In this document: positions 1-5,011 of the stretch, piece by piece
Layout of the letters: each line of letters starts with the position of its first letter
Numbering within the stretch: position 1 is the stretch's first letter
Translations under genes and position numbers: made by a program
DNA from: Clostridiales bacterium
GTDB taxonomy: Bacteria > Bacillota > Clostridia > Christensenellales > Aristaeellaceae
Assembly (NCBI GenBank): GCA_004556545.1
Contig: SFGO01000125.1
Coordinates: forward strand, 1-5,262
Reading direction: 5' to 3'
DNA: 5,262 bases
Notes under the pieces: model-generated
What the model was told of the DNA's origin: nothing
The model's database searches: none
What the model saw: only the letters and a program-made list of their open reading frames with translations

Positions 1-3
1 AGG

Positions 4-25
4 CGGGTTGCCCTTGGGCAACCCG
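4..25. repeat. Perfect 10-bp hairpin
   Basis: Arms CGGGTTGCCC (4-13) and GGGCAACCCG (16-25) with a 2-nt TT centre. It directly abuts the next hairpin at 26. Confidence 0.85.
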
Positions 26-42
26 GTCTGCCTTTGGCAGAC
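26..42. repeat. Perfect 7-bp hairpin
   Basis: Arms GTCTGCC (26-32) and GGCAGAC (36-42) around a TTT loop. No spacer separates it from the hairpins at 4-25 and 43-73. Confidence 0.8.
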
Positions 43-73
43 TGAACTTTTCAAATAGAATTTGAAAAGTTCA
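43..73. repeat. Perfect 14-bp AT-rich hairpin
   Basis: Arms 43-56 (TGAACTTTTCAAAT) and 60-73 pair without mismatch around an AGA loop. It is the only AT-rich palindrome in a GC-rich block, so it probably has a different origin from its neighbours. There is no T-run after it on either strand, so a simple terminator is not supported. Confidence 0.88.
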
Positions 74-75
74 CC

Positions 76-114
76 GTCGCCCAGTGGGCACAACCGCCGT
101 AGGCGGTTAGCGAC
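76..114. repeat. Nested palindromes, possible three-way junction
   Basis: GCCC-AGT-GGGC (79-89) and AACCGCC-GTA-GGCGGTT (92-108) lie side by side inside an outer GTC(GC)/(GC)GAC pair (76-80 with 110-114). The outer pair and the first hairpin share bases 79-80, so they cannot both form fully. It can be read as a GTCGCCC-AGT-GGGC-GAC hairpin with a second hairpin inserted before its last three bases. Confidence 0.6.
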
Positions 115-136
115 CCGCAGGTGTGACACGAAACGA

Positions 137-162
137 GCGGGGACTACTGCCGTAGTCCCCGC
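137..162. repeat. Perfect 11-bp hairpin
   Basis: Arms GCGGGGACTAC (137-147) and GTAGTCCCCGC (152-162) around a TGCC loop. CCCGC at 114-118 could pair with GCGGG at 137-141 as an alternative fold. Confidence 0.85.
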
Positions 163-170
163 AGCCTGTC

Positions 171-248
171 GAAAAACCCCAAGTTGGCCGCCGTTGCCCG
201 CAAACAGCGCTGCGCTGGTTTGCGGGCAACGGCGGCACACAAGGGTTA
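171..248 (-). terminator. Possible terminator of the operon
   Basis: On the minus strand the large GC-rich hairpin (236-187) is flanked by AACCC (247-243) and GGGTT (179-175), which can extend the stem past an internal loop. A run of five T (176-172) follows. It lies about 75 nt after the comF stop. The T-run is short and is separated from the perfect part of the stem by about 10 nt, so intrinsic termination is plausible but not secure. The 10-bp inverted repeat at 167-176/301-310 competes for the same bases. Confidence 0.35.
187..236. repeat. Long hairpin, 19 perfect base pairs plus a 4-bp tip
   Basis: Arms 187-205 and 218-236 pair perfectly. After one unpaired G (217) the stem continues as AGCG/CGCT (206-209 with 213-216) around a CTG loop. 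It is the longest and most stable fold in the window and the core of the possible operon terminator. Confidence 0.9.
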
Positions 249-292
249 GGGGCTCTGCCCCTATAACCCCGGCAGGAGGCAGTGCCTCCTGC
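243..292. repeat. Two adjacent hairpins with GGC-N3-GCC tips
   Basis: The first hairpin (243-269) has GGGTT/AACCC outside and AGGGGC-TCT-GCCCCT inside, with a 2-nt bulge (AT at 263-264). The second (272-292) is a perfect 9-bp stem, GCAGGAGGC-AGT-GCCTCCTGC. Confidence 0.8.
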
Positions 293-316
293 ACCTCCAC
301 TTTTTTGACACTCTGA

Positions 317-334
317 GCCGGGGCTACGCCCGGC
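317..334. repeat. Hairpin spanning the comF stop codon
   Basis: GCC(G)GGGC-TAC-GCCCGGC with one bulged G. The loop is positions 325-327, so the comF TAG stop (324-326, minus strand) sits at the tip. No T-run follows on the minus strand (the next bases are A-rich), so it is unlikely to be a terminator alone. It could protect the 3' end of the mRNA. Confidence 0.65.
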
Positions 335-986
335 ACACCGTTAAAACCGCTGTTTCCGCACACCCGGCGGCCCGCAGGCACTTCACACAGGCCAGCGCCG
401 TCGCGCCGGTGGTGTACACATCGTCCAGCAGCAGGATCTTCTCGCCGGTAAAGTCCCGGACGGCGGCGAAAGCGCCCTCCATGGCCGTCAGCCGCTGGGC
501 CCGGTTCCGTTCCACCTGAGAACCGCCGCGAACCCGGATGAGCCCCTGCGTGTCCAGCGGAAGCCCGGTCATTTCGCAAAAATTTCGGGCCAGCACCTCG
601 GCCTGCGCATAGCCCCGCTCCCGCACCCGTTCCGGGTGGGAGGGGACGGGGATCACCGTGGGATTCTCCGGCAGAAAGCGCTTCTGCTCCAGATAAGCCG
701 CGCACAGGCCTTGCGCCAACGGAAGCGCCGCCGCCCGGTCGTGGCCGAATTTCAGCTGAAGCACCAGTTCCCGCGCTTCTTCCTCATGCCAGTAGGCGGA
801 CACGACGGGGCAGTTTTCATCCAGCGCGGCCACTGCCTCAAAGGACTCGATTCGGCCATAGTTCAATAGTCCCTGACAGCGGGCGCACAGCAGCGTTTCC
901 CCTGTTTCCAGAAAGGCGCCGCATAAATGGCACGTGCTGTTCTGGGGCATCAGAAAAGCCCCAAGGATGGACGTAAGCCGCTTCAT
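324..986 (-). CDS. comF: ComF family protein (zinc-ribbon plus phosphoribosyltransferase-like domain)
   Basis: A 220-aa protein of normal ComF size. An N-terminal zinc ribbon is formed by C19-x2-C22 and C34-x2-C37. A type I phosphoribosyltransferase-like domain follows: a PVPSHPERVRERGYAQAE block (residues about 114-130), typical of ComF, and the PRPP-loop signature ILLLDDVYTTGAT (184-196) with the paired Asp. ComF proteins (Bacillus ComFC, Haemophilus ComF) are cytosolic and needed for DNA uptake in transformation, probably handling single-stranded DNA; the biochemical reaction is not settled. I chose the ATG at 986 because it places the usual short Leu-rich segment just before the first Cys pair. 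The frame stays open to a TTG at 1034, but that start would overlap the PBP gene by 44 nt and has no family support. It starts 4 nt after the PBP stop (TGA-AGCA-ATG), so translational coupling is likely. The TAG stop lies inside a downstream hairpin. It is the last gene of the operon. Being the only competence-type gene here, it does not show that the organism is transformable. Confidence 0.93.
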   Translation of the reverse strand: MKRLTSILGAFLMPQNSTCHLCGAFLETGETLLCARCQGLLNYGRIESFEAVAALDENCPVVSAYWHEEEARELVLQLKFGHDRAAALPLAQGLCAAYLEQKRFLPENPTVIPVPSHPERVRERGYAQAEVLARNFCEMTGLPLDTQGLIRVRGGSQVERNRAQRLTAMEGAFAAVRDFTGEKILLLDDVYTTGATALACVKCLRAAGCAETAVLTVCRA

Positions 987-990
987 TGCT

Positions 991-2415
991 TCATTGCCCC
1001 ATCCTTCCCAGATAGGCGAAGATTTCTCCCGCAATGGGCGCCGCTACGCTGCCGCCGGAGCCGCCCTCCTCTACCATGACGCACACGGCATAGGGGGCCG
1101 TTTCGCTGTCCAGATAGCCCACGAACCAGGCGTGGGTCACGGCCTGACCGTTGTTGGAGCTTTCGGCGCTGCCGGTCTTGCCCGCAATGGACAGCCCGTC
1201 CACCTGCGCCTTTGTGCCGGTGCCGTTCTTCACCACGTCCTTCATGTAGCCGTCCAGCTTCTGCGCCTTTTCGGCGGACATGGCCTGCCCATAGACCTTT
1301 TGGGAATAGCGCAGCCGCACCACGCCCGACGGACTTTCCACCCGGGAAAGGAGCCGGGGTTCCATCATCACGCCGTCGTTGGCCACGGCTGCCGCGACCA
1401 TGCACATATGCAGCGGCGTGGCCGATACCTGACTCTGGCCGTCGCCGCTCCAGGCGATTTCCAGATCGGTACGGTTTTTCGTGGGATAGGTGCTGTTTTC
1501 CACCACCACATCCCGGAAAAGGAAATTGTCGTTAAAGCCGAACTGCTCCGCCGTCTTGCGCAGCGCCGTGTCGCCCAGCAGCAGCGCCGTCTGGGCGAAG
1601 GTATTGTTGCAGCTGACGCGGAAGGCCCGGGCCAGCGTAATGCCTCCATGCTGCGCGCCGCCGTAGTCCCGGATGAGCTGATCCATCACCTGCGTCGCGC
1701 CGGTGCAGTGAAATTCCCGCTGCTCCGCGTCCGGCCAGTTTTCCAGCGCAGAGGCAGCCGTCACGATCTTGAACGTGGAGCCGGGCGGCAGCGTGCCCTG
1801 CGTCGCCCGATTCCAGAAGGGATGGAGCGTGCTGGTCTTCACTTCTTCCGTGATGTTCATGGGGTCGAAGACCGGCACGCTGACCAGCGCCAGCAGCTCG
1901 CCGGTTCGGTAGTTCATGACCACTGCCGCGCCTGCCTTGCCGTGGCTGCTCTTCTGATCCACAAAGGCCTGCACGATGGCGGTACACAGCTTGCTGTCCA
2001 CCGTCAGGGTCAGGTCGTCTCCCCGGCGGGTCTCTCCTTTGATCAGCGCCAGCACCCGTTCGGAAAGGCTGGTTTCGAAGCCCAGCAGATAGTTGGCCTG
2101 AAAGGACTCCACGCCGTTGGCCACGCTGCCCTCGTTATCCCCCAGCAGGTGAACGATAGCGCTGCGGCTTTTCACATTGCTCTGGTAGACCCGGTTGCCG
2201 TCCGTGTCCGACGTAGCCAGCACCACGCCGTTGCGGTCGATGATATCGCCGGGCACCACCGTTTTCTTGGCGGTCTGGTAGCGGGTGTTCCGGGCGTTGG
2301 CAAACCAGCGGCTTCCGTAAGTGGAGACGGAATACACACCGTAAACGCCGGCGGCCACCAGCAGGCCGATGGTCAGAAAGGCCAGCATGCGATAGCGGAA
2401 CCGCTGCTGTTTCAT
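991..2415 (-). CDS. Class B penicillin-binding protein (peptidoglycan D,D-transpeptidase)
   Basis: A 474-aa monofunctional transpeptidase that crosslinks stem peptides on the outer face of the membrane. A basic start and one membrane anchor (residues about 8-31) are followed by a short N-terminal domain with the class B hallmark VPGDIIDRNGVVLA (54-67). The transpeptidase domain has all three active-site motifs: S213-T-F-K216 (nucleophile Ser in PPGSTFK), S268-C-N270, and K413-T-G415 in AGKTGSAE. The length and small N-terminal domain resemble PbpA/PBPA of Actinobacteria and spore or wall PBPs of Clostridia more than the larger E. coli PBP2 or FtsI. It follows the SEDS gene by 33 nt, matching the known SEDS-class B PBP pairing, so the two products probably form one synthase. 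The ATG at 2415 is preceded by AGAAAGGAG and directly precedes the anchor. Whether it serves elongation, division or sporulation cannot be decided from the sequence, so no symbol is given. Confidence 0.96.
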   Translation of the reverse strand: MKQQRFRYRMLAFLTIGLLVAAGVYGVYSVSTYGSRWFANARNTRYQTAKKTVVPGDIIDRNGVVLATSDTDGNRVYQSNVKSRSAIVHLLGDNEGSVANGVESFQANYLLGFETSLSERVLALIKGETRRGDDLTLTVDSKLCTAIVQAFVDQKSSHGKAGAAVVMNYRTGELLALVSVPVFDPMNITEEVKTSTLHPFWNRATQGTLPPGSTFKIVTAASALENWPDAEQREFHCTGATQVMDQLIRDYGGAQHGGITLARAFRVSCNNTFAQTALLLGDTALRKTAEQFGFNDNFLFRDVVVENSTYPTKNRTDLEIAWSGDGQSQVSATPLHMCMVAAAVANDGVMMEPRLLSRVESPSGVVRLRYSQKVYGQAMSAEKAQKLDGYMKDVVKNGTGTKAQVDGLSIAGKTGSAESSNNGQAVTHAWFVGYLDSETAPYAVCVMVEEGGSGGSVAAPIAGEIFAYLGRMGQ

Positions 2416-2426
2416 GGCTGTTTCGT

Positions 2427-2435
2427 CTCCTTTCT
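2427..2435 (-). promoter_or_regulatory. Ribosome binding site of the PBP gene
   Basis: Reads AGAAAGGAG on the minus strand, 11 nt before the ATG at 2415, in the 33-nt gap after the SEDS gene. It is identical to the site before the first gene of the operon and supports the chosen PBP start. Confidence 0.8.
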
Positions 2436-2448
2436 CATGCGGAATATG

Positions 2449-3747
2449 TCAGGCTTCGGGCAACTCGTCCGTTTCCTGAATGGAGCGGCTGATGTCATAA
2501 TCGTAGCTCAGATCGTCCTGATTCACGCTGGCCACGCCCTGCAGGAGGCCGATCAGGCCCATGCAGCTGACCATGGACGTGCCGCCGTAGCTGACAAAGG
2601 GCATGGTCACGCCGGTCAGGGGGATCATTTTCAATACGCCGCCGATGATGACGAAGGTCTGGATACCCAGCATGGAGGTGGCTCCCATAGCCAGCAGGCC
2701 ATGGAAGCTGTGCCGGGCAGATACGGCGATAGACGAGCCGCGCAGGATCAGGATCACGTACATCACCAGCACCAGCACGCCGAAAAGAATGCCGAACTGC
2801 TCGCAGATAACGGCAAAAATGCAGTCGGTAAAATAGACGGGAATCACCCGGGGCGCGCCCAGCCCCAGCCCCACGCCGAACAGGCCGCCGGAGGCAATCG
2901 CCATCAGCATCTGCACGATCTGATAGCCGGAAGTCTCATAATACATCCACGGGTTCTGCCAGATCGCCACGCGCTTTTTCACGTGGGCGAACATCTGATA
3001 GCCCAGCACCGAAGCTCCCGCCGCGCCGACCAGTCCCACGCCGGTCATCAGCAGATTGCCGGTATAGGCGTAGTACATGAACAGTGCCGTGAAATAGTAT
3101 ATCAGCGCCGTGCCCAAGTCCTTCTGCAGCATCAGCACGCCCAGGCAGTACAGGCAGAACGCCAGCCAGGGAATCAGCCGCCGGTGGCTCATGAAATAGC
3201 TCAAAATCAGCAGAAGGGCCAGCTTGACCACCTCGCTGGGCTGCAAGCTCATGCCGCCCACCCGGATCCAGTTGGTCGCGCCGTACTGCTCTGTACCGAT
3301 GGCCAGCGGCAGGGCCAGCAGCAGCACCGCGCCGCCCATCACCACATAAATCAGGAACGACCAGCGCCGCACATAGCGCACCAGCATAATGCATCCCAGC
3401 ATGACCACGATGCCCACGCCGTAATACATGGCCTGCTGCATGCCGCGGGAGGTTCCGCCGTCCAGATCGGTGGAATAGAGGATCAGCACCCCCAGCGCGC
3501 ACAGAAAATTGGCGATGGACAGCAGCAGCTTATCCGCCGGGAAAAACCGGGGCAGCCACATGGTCGCCACGTAGATCAGCGCCGGAACGATCACGCTCAG
3601 GGCCAGGCCCTGCCAGGCGATCTCACCCTTCAGAGAGATCAGCAGAAAGGCGCTGAAGAAAAACAGCATCATGGCCGAGCACAGTCGGCGGTCGGGGCGG
3701 CTGCGATGCTTACGCTCCGCGTGGCCCGGACGGTATCTTCTTTTCAT
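2449..3747 (-). CDS. FtsW/RodA/SpoVE (SEDS) family peptidoglycan glycosyltransferase
   Basis: A 432-aa polytopic membrane protein of the SEDS family, which polymerises lipid II into glycan strands together with a class B PBP. Family marks seen: ATNWIRVGGMSLQPSEVVK (157-175, with QPSE at 169-172), QKDLGTA (208-214), the RVAIWQNPW...GYQ segment (259-276), FTDCIFAV, in which D308 matches the extracytoplasmic catalytic Asp of RodA/FtsW, and the C-terminal KMIPLTGVTMPFVSYGGTS (373-391). A basic cytosolic N-terminus (1-22) precedes two hydrophobic segments (about 25-38 and 46-65) that come before the segment I align with the usual first SEDS helix (about 80-92, GVLILYST). This gives about 12 membrane segments rather than 10. 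The start codon overlaps the FHA stop as ATGA, and its ribosome site lies in the last FHA codons. The next gene is its likely partner PBP. Division, elongation and sporulation types cannot be told apart by motif, so the symbol is left empty. Confidence 0.95.
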   Translation of the reverse strand: MKRRYRPGHAERKHRSRPDRRLCSAMMLFFFSAFLLISLKGEIAWQGLALSVIVPALIYVATMWLPRFFPADKLLLSIANFLCALGVLILYSTDLDGGTSRGMQQAMYYGVGIVVMLGCIMLVRYVRRWSFLIYVVMGGAVLLLALPLAIGTEQYGATNWIRVGGMSLQPSEVVKLALLLILSYFMSHRRLIPWLAFCLYCLGVLMLQKDLGTALIYYFTALFMYYAYTGNLLMTGVGLVGAAGASVLGYQMFAHVKKRVAIWQNPWMYYETSGYQIVQMLMAIASGGLFGVGLGLGAPRVIPVYFTDCIFAVICEQFGILFGVLVLVMYVILILRGSSIAVSARHSFHGLLAMGATSMLGIQTFVIIGGVLKMIPLTGVTMPFVSYGGTSMVSCMGLIGLLQGVASVNQDDLSYDYDISRSIQETDELPEA

Positions 3748-4808
3748 CGTGCGCCACCTCCCAGATAACGATCCCAGAAGGCCTGTTTGGCTTTTTGCGC
3801 TTCGTCCTCGCCCACGTAGGCGCTCTTGGGCGGCGCGGCTGCGTCGGTCTGATCGTCATCGGCACCGGAAGAACGGAAATCCTCCGAAGACAAGGCCTGC
3901 ATTTCTTCCGGCCACGGCGCGTAGGGCCACGCGGCTTCTTCCGCATCGGTCATTTCCGGCGGATAGAAATTTTCGCCGGTATGGAACTCCACCGTAGGGG
4001 CGGTCATATCAAACTCAGGCTCCGCCACGGGCGCGGTCGGTTCCGGGGCGGTCTGAGCTTCAGTCGAAACAAAATCGTCCGCCGGGGCTTCCGGCTGCGG
4101 TGTCTGCTGCATGGCTGCGCTTTGCTGCATCTGCTGCTGAAACGCGGCCTGCTGGGCGGCCCACTGCTGGCTCATCCACTGGAAATAGGCCTGCTGCTGC
4201 ATCGTCTGCTGCGCGGCCTGCATCCTATACTGCTGCTGCCATTGCAGGAACTGCTCCTGCGTCATGACCGGGATCGACCCTGCCATCTGTCCGCCGTCCG
4301 GCTGAGGCGCGTCCCGCAGCACCCTTGCCCGGGCGGCGGTCTCGAAGCCCGCGAACATCCGAAGCCGCAGCTCCACCTCCCCCACGAACAGGCGGGAGCC
4401 ATGGTGCATGCTCAGCCTTTCCCCGCGGCCGGTCTGCGTTTGGTCATCCACCCGCACGGTACGGCCATGGTAGGGTTCCAGCCGAAGGCCGTCCTCCCGG
4501 TCATAGGAAAACCAGCAATGCTTCAGGGCGACCCCCGGAGCGGGCAGGAAAAGATCGCAGCCCCGTCCCGAGCCGAGGATCCCTTCCCACGGCACAGGCA
4601 GGATGGTTCCCGTAGGCAGCTGTTCATTGCCGCGAACCGTGACCAGTTCGCCCACATAGCCCGCATCCGGCAGAAGGCGCAGCCGTTTTTTATACTGTCG
4701 GCGATCCTTCCGGTACCAGCGATAGCTGCGCCACACGATCAGAACCATCAAAAAAAGGAACCAGTACCGTGCGCCCTGAGCTATTATTTCATAGACTTCT
4801 GTCGGCAT
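3744..4808 (-). CDS. Membrane-anchored FHA-domain protein with Gln-rich tail
   Basis: A 354-aa protein and first gene of the operon. One N-terminal membrane segment (about 12-27) is followed by a basic cytosolic stretch (28-44) and a forkhead-associated fold (about 50-152) recognisable from ILGSGRGCDLFLPAPGVALKH, then VRVDD and the closing HHGSRLFVGEVELRLR. FHA domains normally bind phosphothreonine, but the usual contact residues look changed here: the GR Arg aligns with S80, the Ser of SxxH with A94 (H97 is kept), and the Asn of NG with H115. Residues 185-237 contain 23 Gln with Met, Ala and aromatics and may form helix or coiled coil; the rest (238-340) is acidic and Pro-rich, probably disordered, before a short helix with FWDRYL (344-349). 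The ATG at 4808 has AGAAAGGAG 8 nt upstream and directly precedes the membrane segment. The frame stays open for 149 more codons, but those cover repeats. I infer a scaffold or regulator of the downstream synthase pair. Confidence 0.88.
   Translation of the reverse strand: MPTEVYEIIAQGARYWFLFLMVLIVWRSYRWYRKDRRQYKKRLRLLPDAGYVGELVTVRGNEQLPTGTILPVPWEGILGSGRGCDLFLPAPGVALKHCWFSYDREDGLRLEPYHGRTVRVDDQTQTGRGERLSMHHGSRLFVGEVELRLRMFAGFETAARARVLRDAPQPDGGQMAGSIPVMTQEQFLQWQQQYRMQAAQQTMQQQAYFQWMSQQWAAQQAAFQQQMQQSAAMQQTPQPEAPADDFVSTEAQTAPEPTAPVAEPEFDMTAPTVEFHTGENFYPPEMTDAEEAAWPYAPWPEEMQALSSEDFRSSGADDDQTDAAAPPKSAYVGEDEAQKAKQAFWDRYLGGGAR
3754..3762 (-). promoter_or_regulatory. Ribosome binding site of the SEDS gene, inside the FHA coding end
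   Basis: Reads GGGAGGTGG on the minus strand, with GGAGG 9 nt before the ATG at 3747. It encodes the final Gly residues of the FHA protein (C-terminal GGGAR). With the 4-nt ATGA stop/start overlap, this indicates translational coupling and a fixed ratio of the two membrane partners. Confidence 0.75.
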
Positions 4809-4816
4809 AGAGGCGG

Positions 4817-4825
4817 CTCCTTTCT
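4817..4825 (-). promoter_or_regulatory. Ribosome binding site of the FHA gene, deciding its start
   Basis: Reads AGAAAGGAG on the minus strand, 8 nt before the ATG at 4808. It fixes this ATG as the start although the frame remains open far upstream through repeat DNA. Confidence 0.82.
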
Positions 4826-4840
4826 GAGGATATTTGATTT

Positions 4841-4864
4841 GGGGGAGGGGGCGAGGGGGAGGGG
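4841..4864 (+). other. G-quadruplex-type tract (i-motif on the other strand)
   Basis: The + strand reads G5-A-G5-CGA-G5-A-G4, four long G-runs with loops of 1, 3 and 1 nt, a textbook quadruplex pattern. It lies 33 nt upstream of the FHA start on the template strand of the operon, so any leader mRNA would carry the C-rich copy. Folding in DNA could affect transcription or replication; this is not shown. Confidence 0.6.
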
Positions 4865-4866
4865 AT

Positions 4867-4974
4867 TGATGCGCCGACTCCGGCGCGGGAGAAGGGCTTG
4901 CAGCCCTATGGGGCGCTCTATTGCTTTGGGAGGCGAACCGAAGGTTTCCAAAGGGCGAGCGGAAAGCCCTTTGG
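4867..4974. repeat. Structured repeat unit A
   Basis: In order: GCGCCG-ACTC-CGGCGC (4871-4886), GGGCT-TGC-AGCCC (4894-4906), a linker, a mini-hairpin ACC-GAA-GGT (4937-4945), and a 9-bp hairpin CCAAAGGGC-(GAGCGGAAA)-GCCCTTTGG (4948-4974). It aligns without gaps to unit B at an offset of exactly 145 bp. A 29-nt core (4898-4926) is identical in both. Confidence 0.85.
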
Positions 4975-5010
4975 TGCGCCCGCAGGCGCATACCCCTGCC
5001 CCGGCGGGGC
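4975..5010. repeat. Spacer hairpins between units A and B
   Basis: TGCGCC-CGCA-GGCGCA (4975-4990) abuts the end of unit A. GCCCC-GGC-GGGGC (4998-5010) follows just before unit B. Confidence 0.65.
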
Positions 5011-5011
5011 C

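Larger units (their letters stand above)
167..310. repeat. 144-bp element bounded by 10-bp inverted repeats
   Basis: TGTCGAAAAA (167-176) is complementary to TTTTTTGACA (301-310), with one G-T pair among ten. Between them lie the three hairpins at 187-236, 243-269 and 272-292. Defined ends around internal palindromes resemble a small non-autonomous mobile unit. I see no target-site duplication immediately outside (AGCC on one side, CTCT on the other), so mobility is not shown. Confidence 0.55.
1..323. repeat. Downstream intergenic block made of back-to-back hairpins
   Basis: No gene is supported in these 323 bases beyond the end of comF. The block is almost entirely palindromic. Successive perfect or near-perfect hairpins sit at 4-25, 26-42, 43-73, 79-89, 92-108, 137-162, 187-236, 243-269, 272-292 and 317-334, several directly abutting. 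Most have loops of 2-4 nt, and many have an apex of the form GGC-N3-GCC or GCC-N3-GGC. Short open frames here are translations of the palindromes. This looks like a mosaic of mobile or duplicated palindromic units of the REP/MITE kind, common between genes of GC-rich gut Clostridia. That family assignment is inference. Confidence 0.8.

Noticed and set aside
272..310. Intrinsic terminator on the + strand (hairpin 272-292, then TTTTTT at 301).
   Set aside because: Eight nt separate stem and T-run, and no + strand gene precedes it in the window. The T-run is better explained as one end of the 167-310 inverted repeat.
62..316. 84-codon + strand open frame in the downstream flank.
   Set aside because: It is made wholly of hairpin sequence, with an Arg/Pro/Ser-rich product and no ribosome site that I can see.
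987..1034. TTG start for comF giving 16 extra residues.
   Set aside because: It would overlap the PBP coding end by 44 nt. The ATG at 986 gives the normal ComF N-terminus.
934..3768. 944-codon open frame on the + strand opposite the PBP and SEDS genes.
   Set aside because: It is in exact reverse register with both genes and is rich in His, Gln, Ala, Gly and Arg with no recognisable domain. It stays open only because the real genes lack TTA, CTA and TCA codons.
4826..4870. Promoter directly before the FHA gene on the minus strand.
   Set aside because: AAATAT near the ribosome site resembles a -10 box, but the -35 region is a C-tract without TTGACA similarity.
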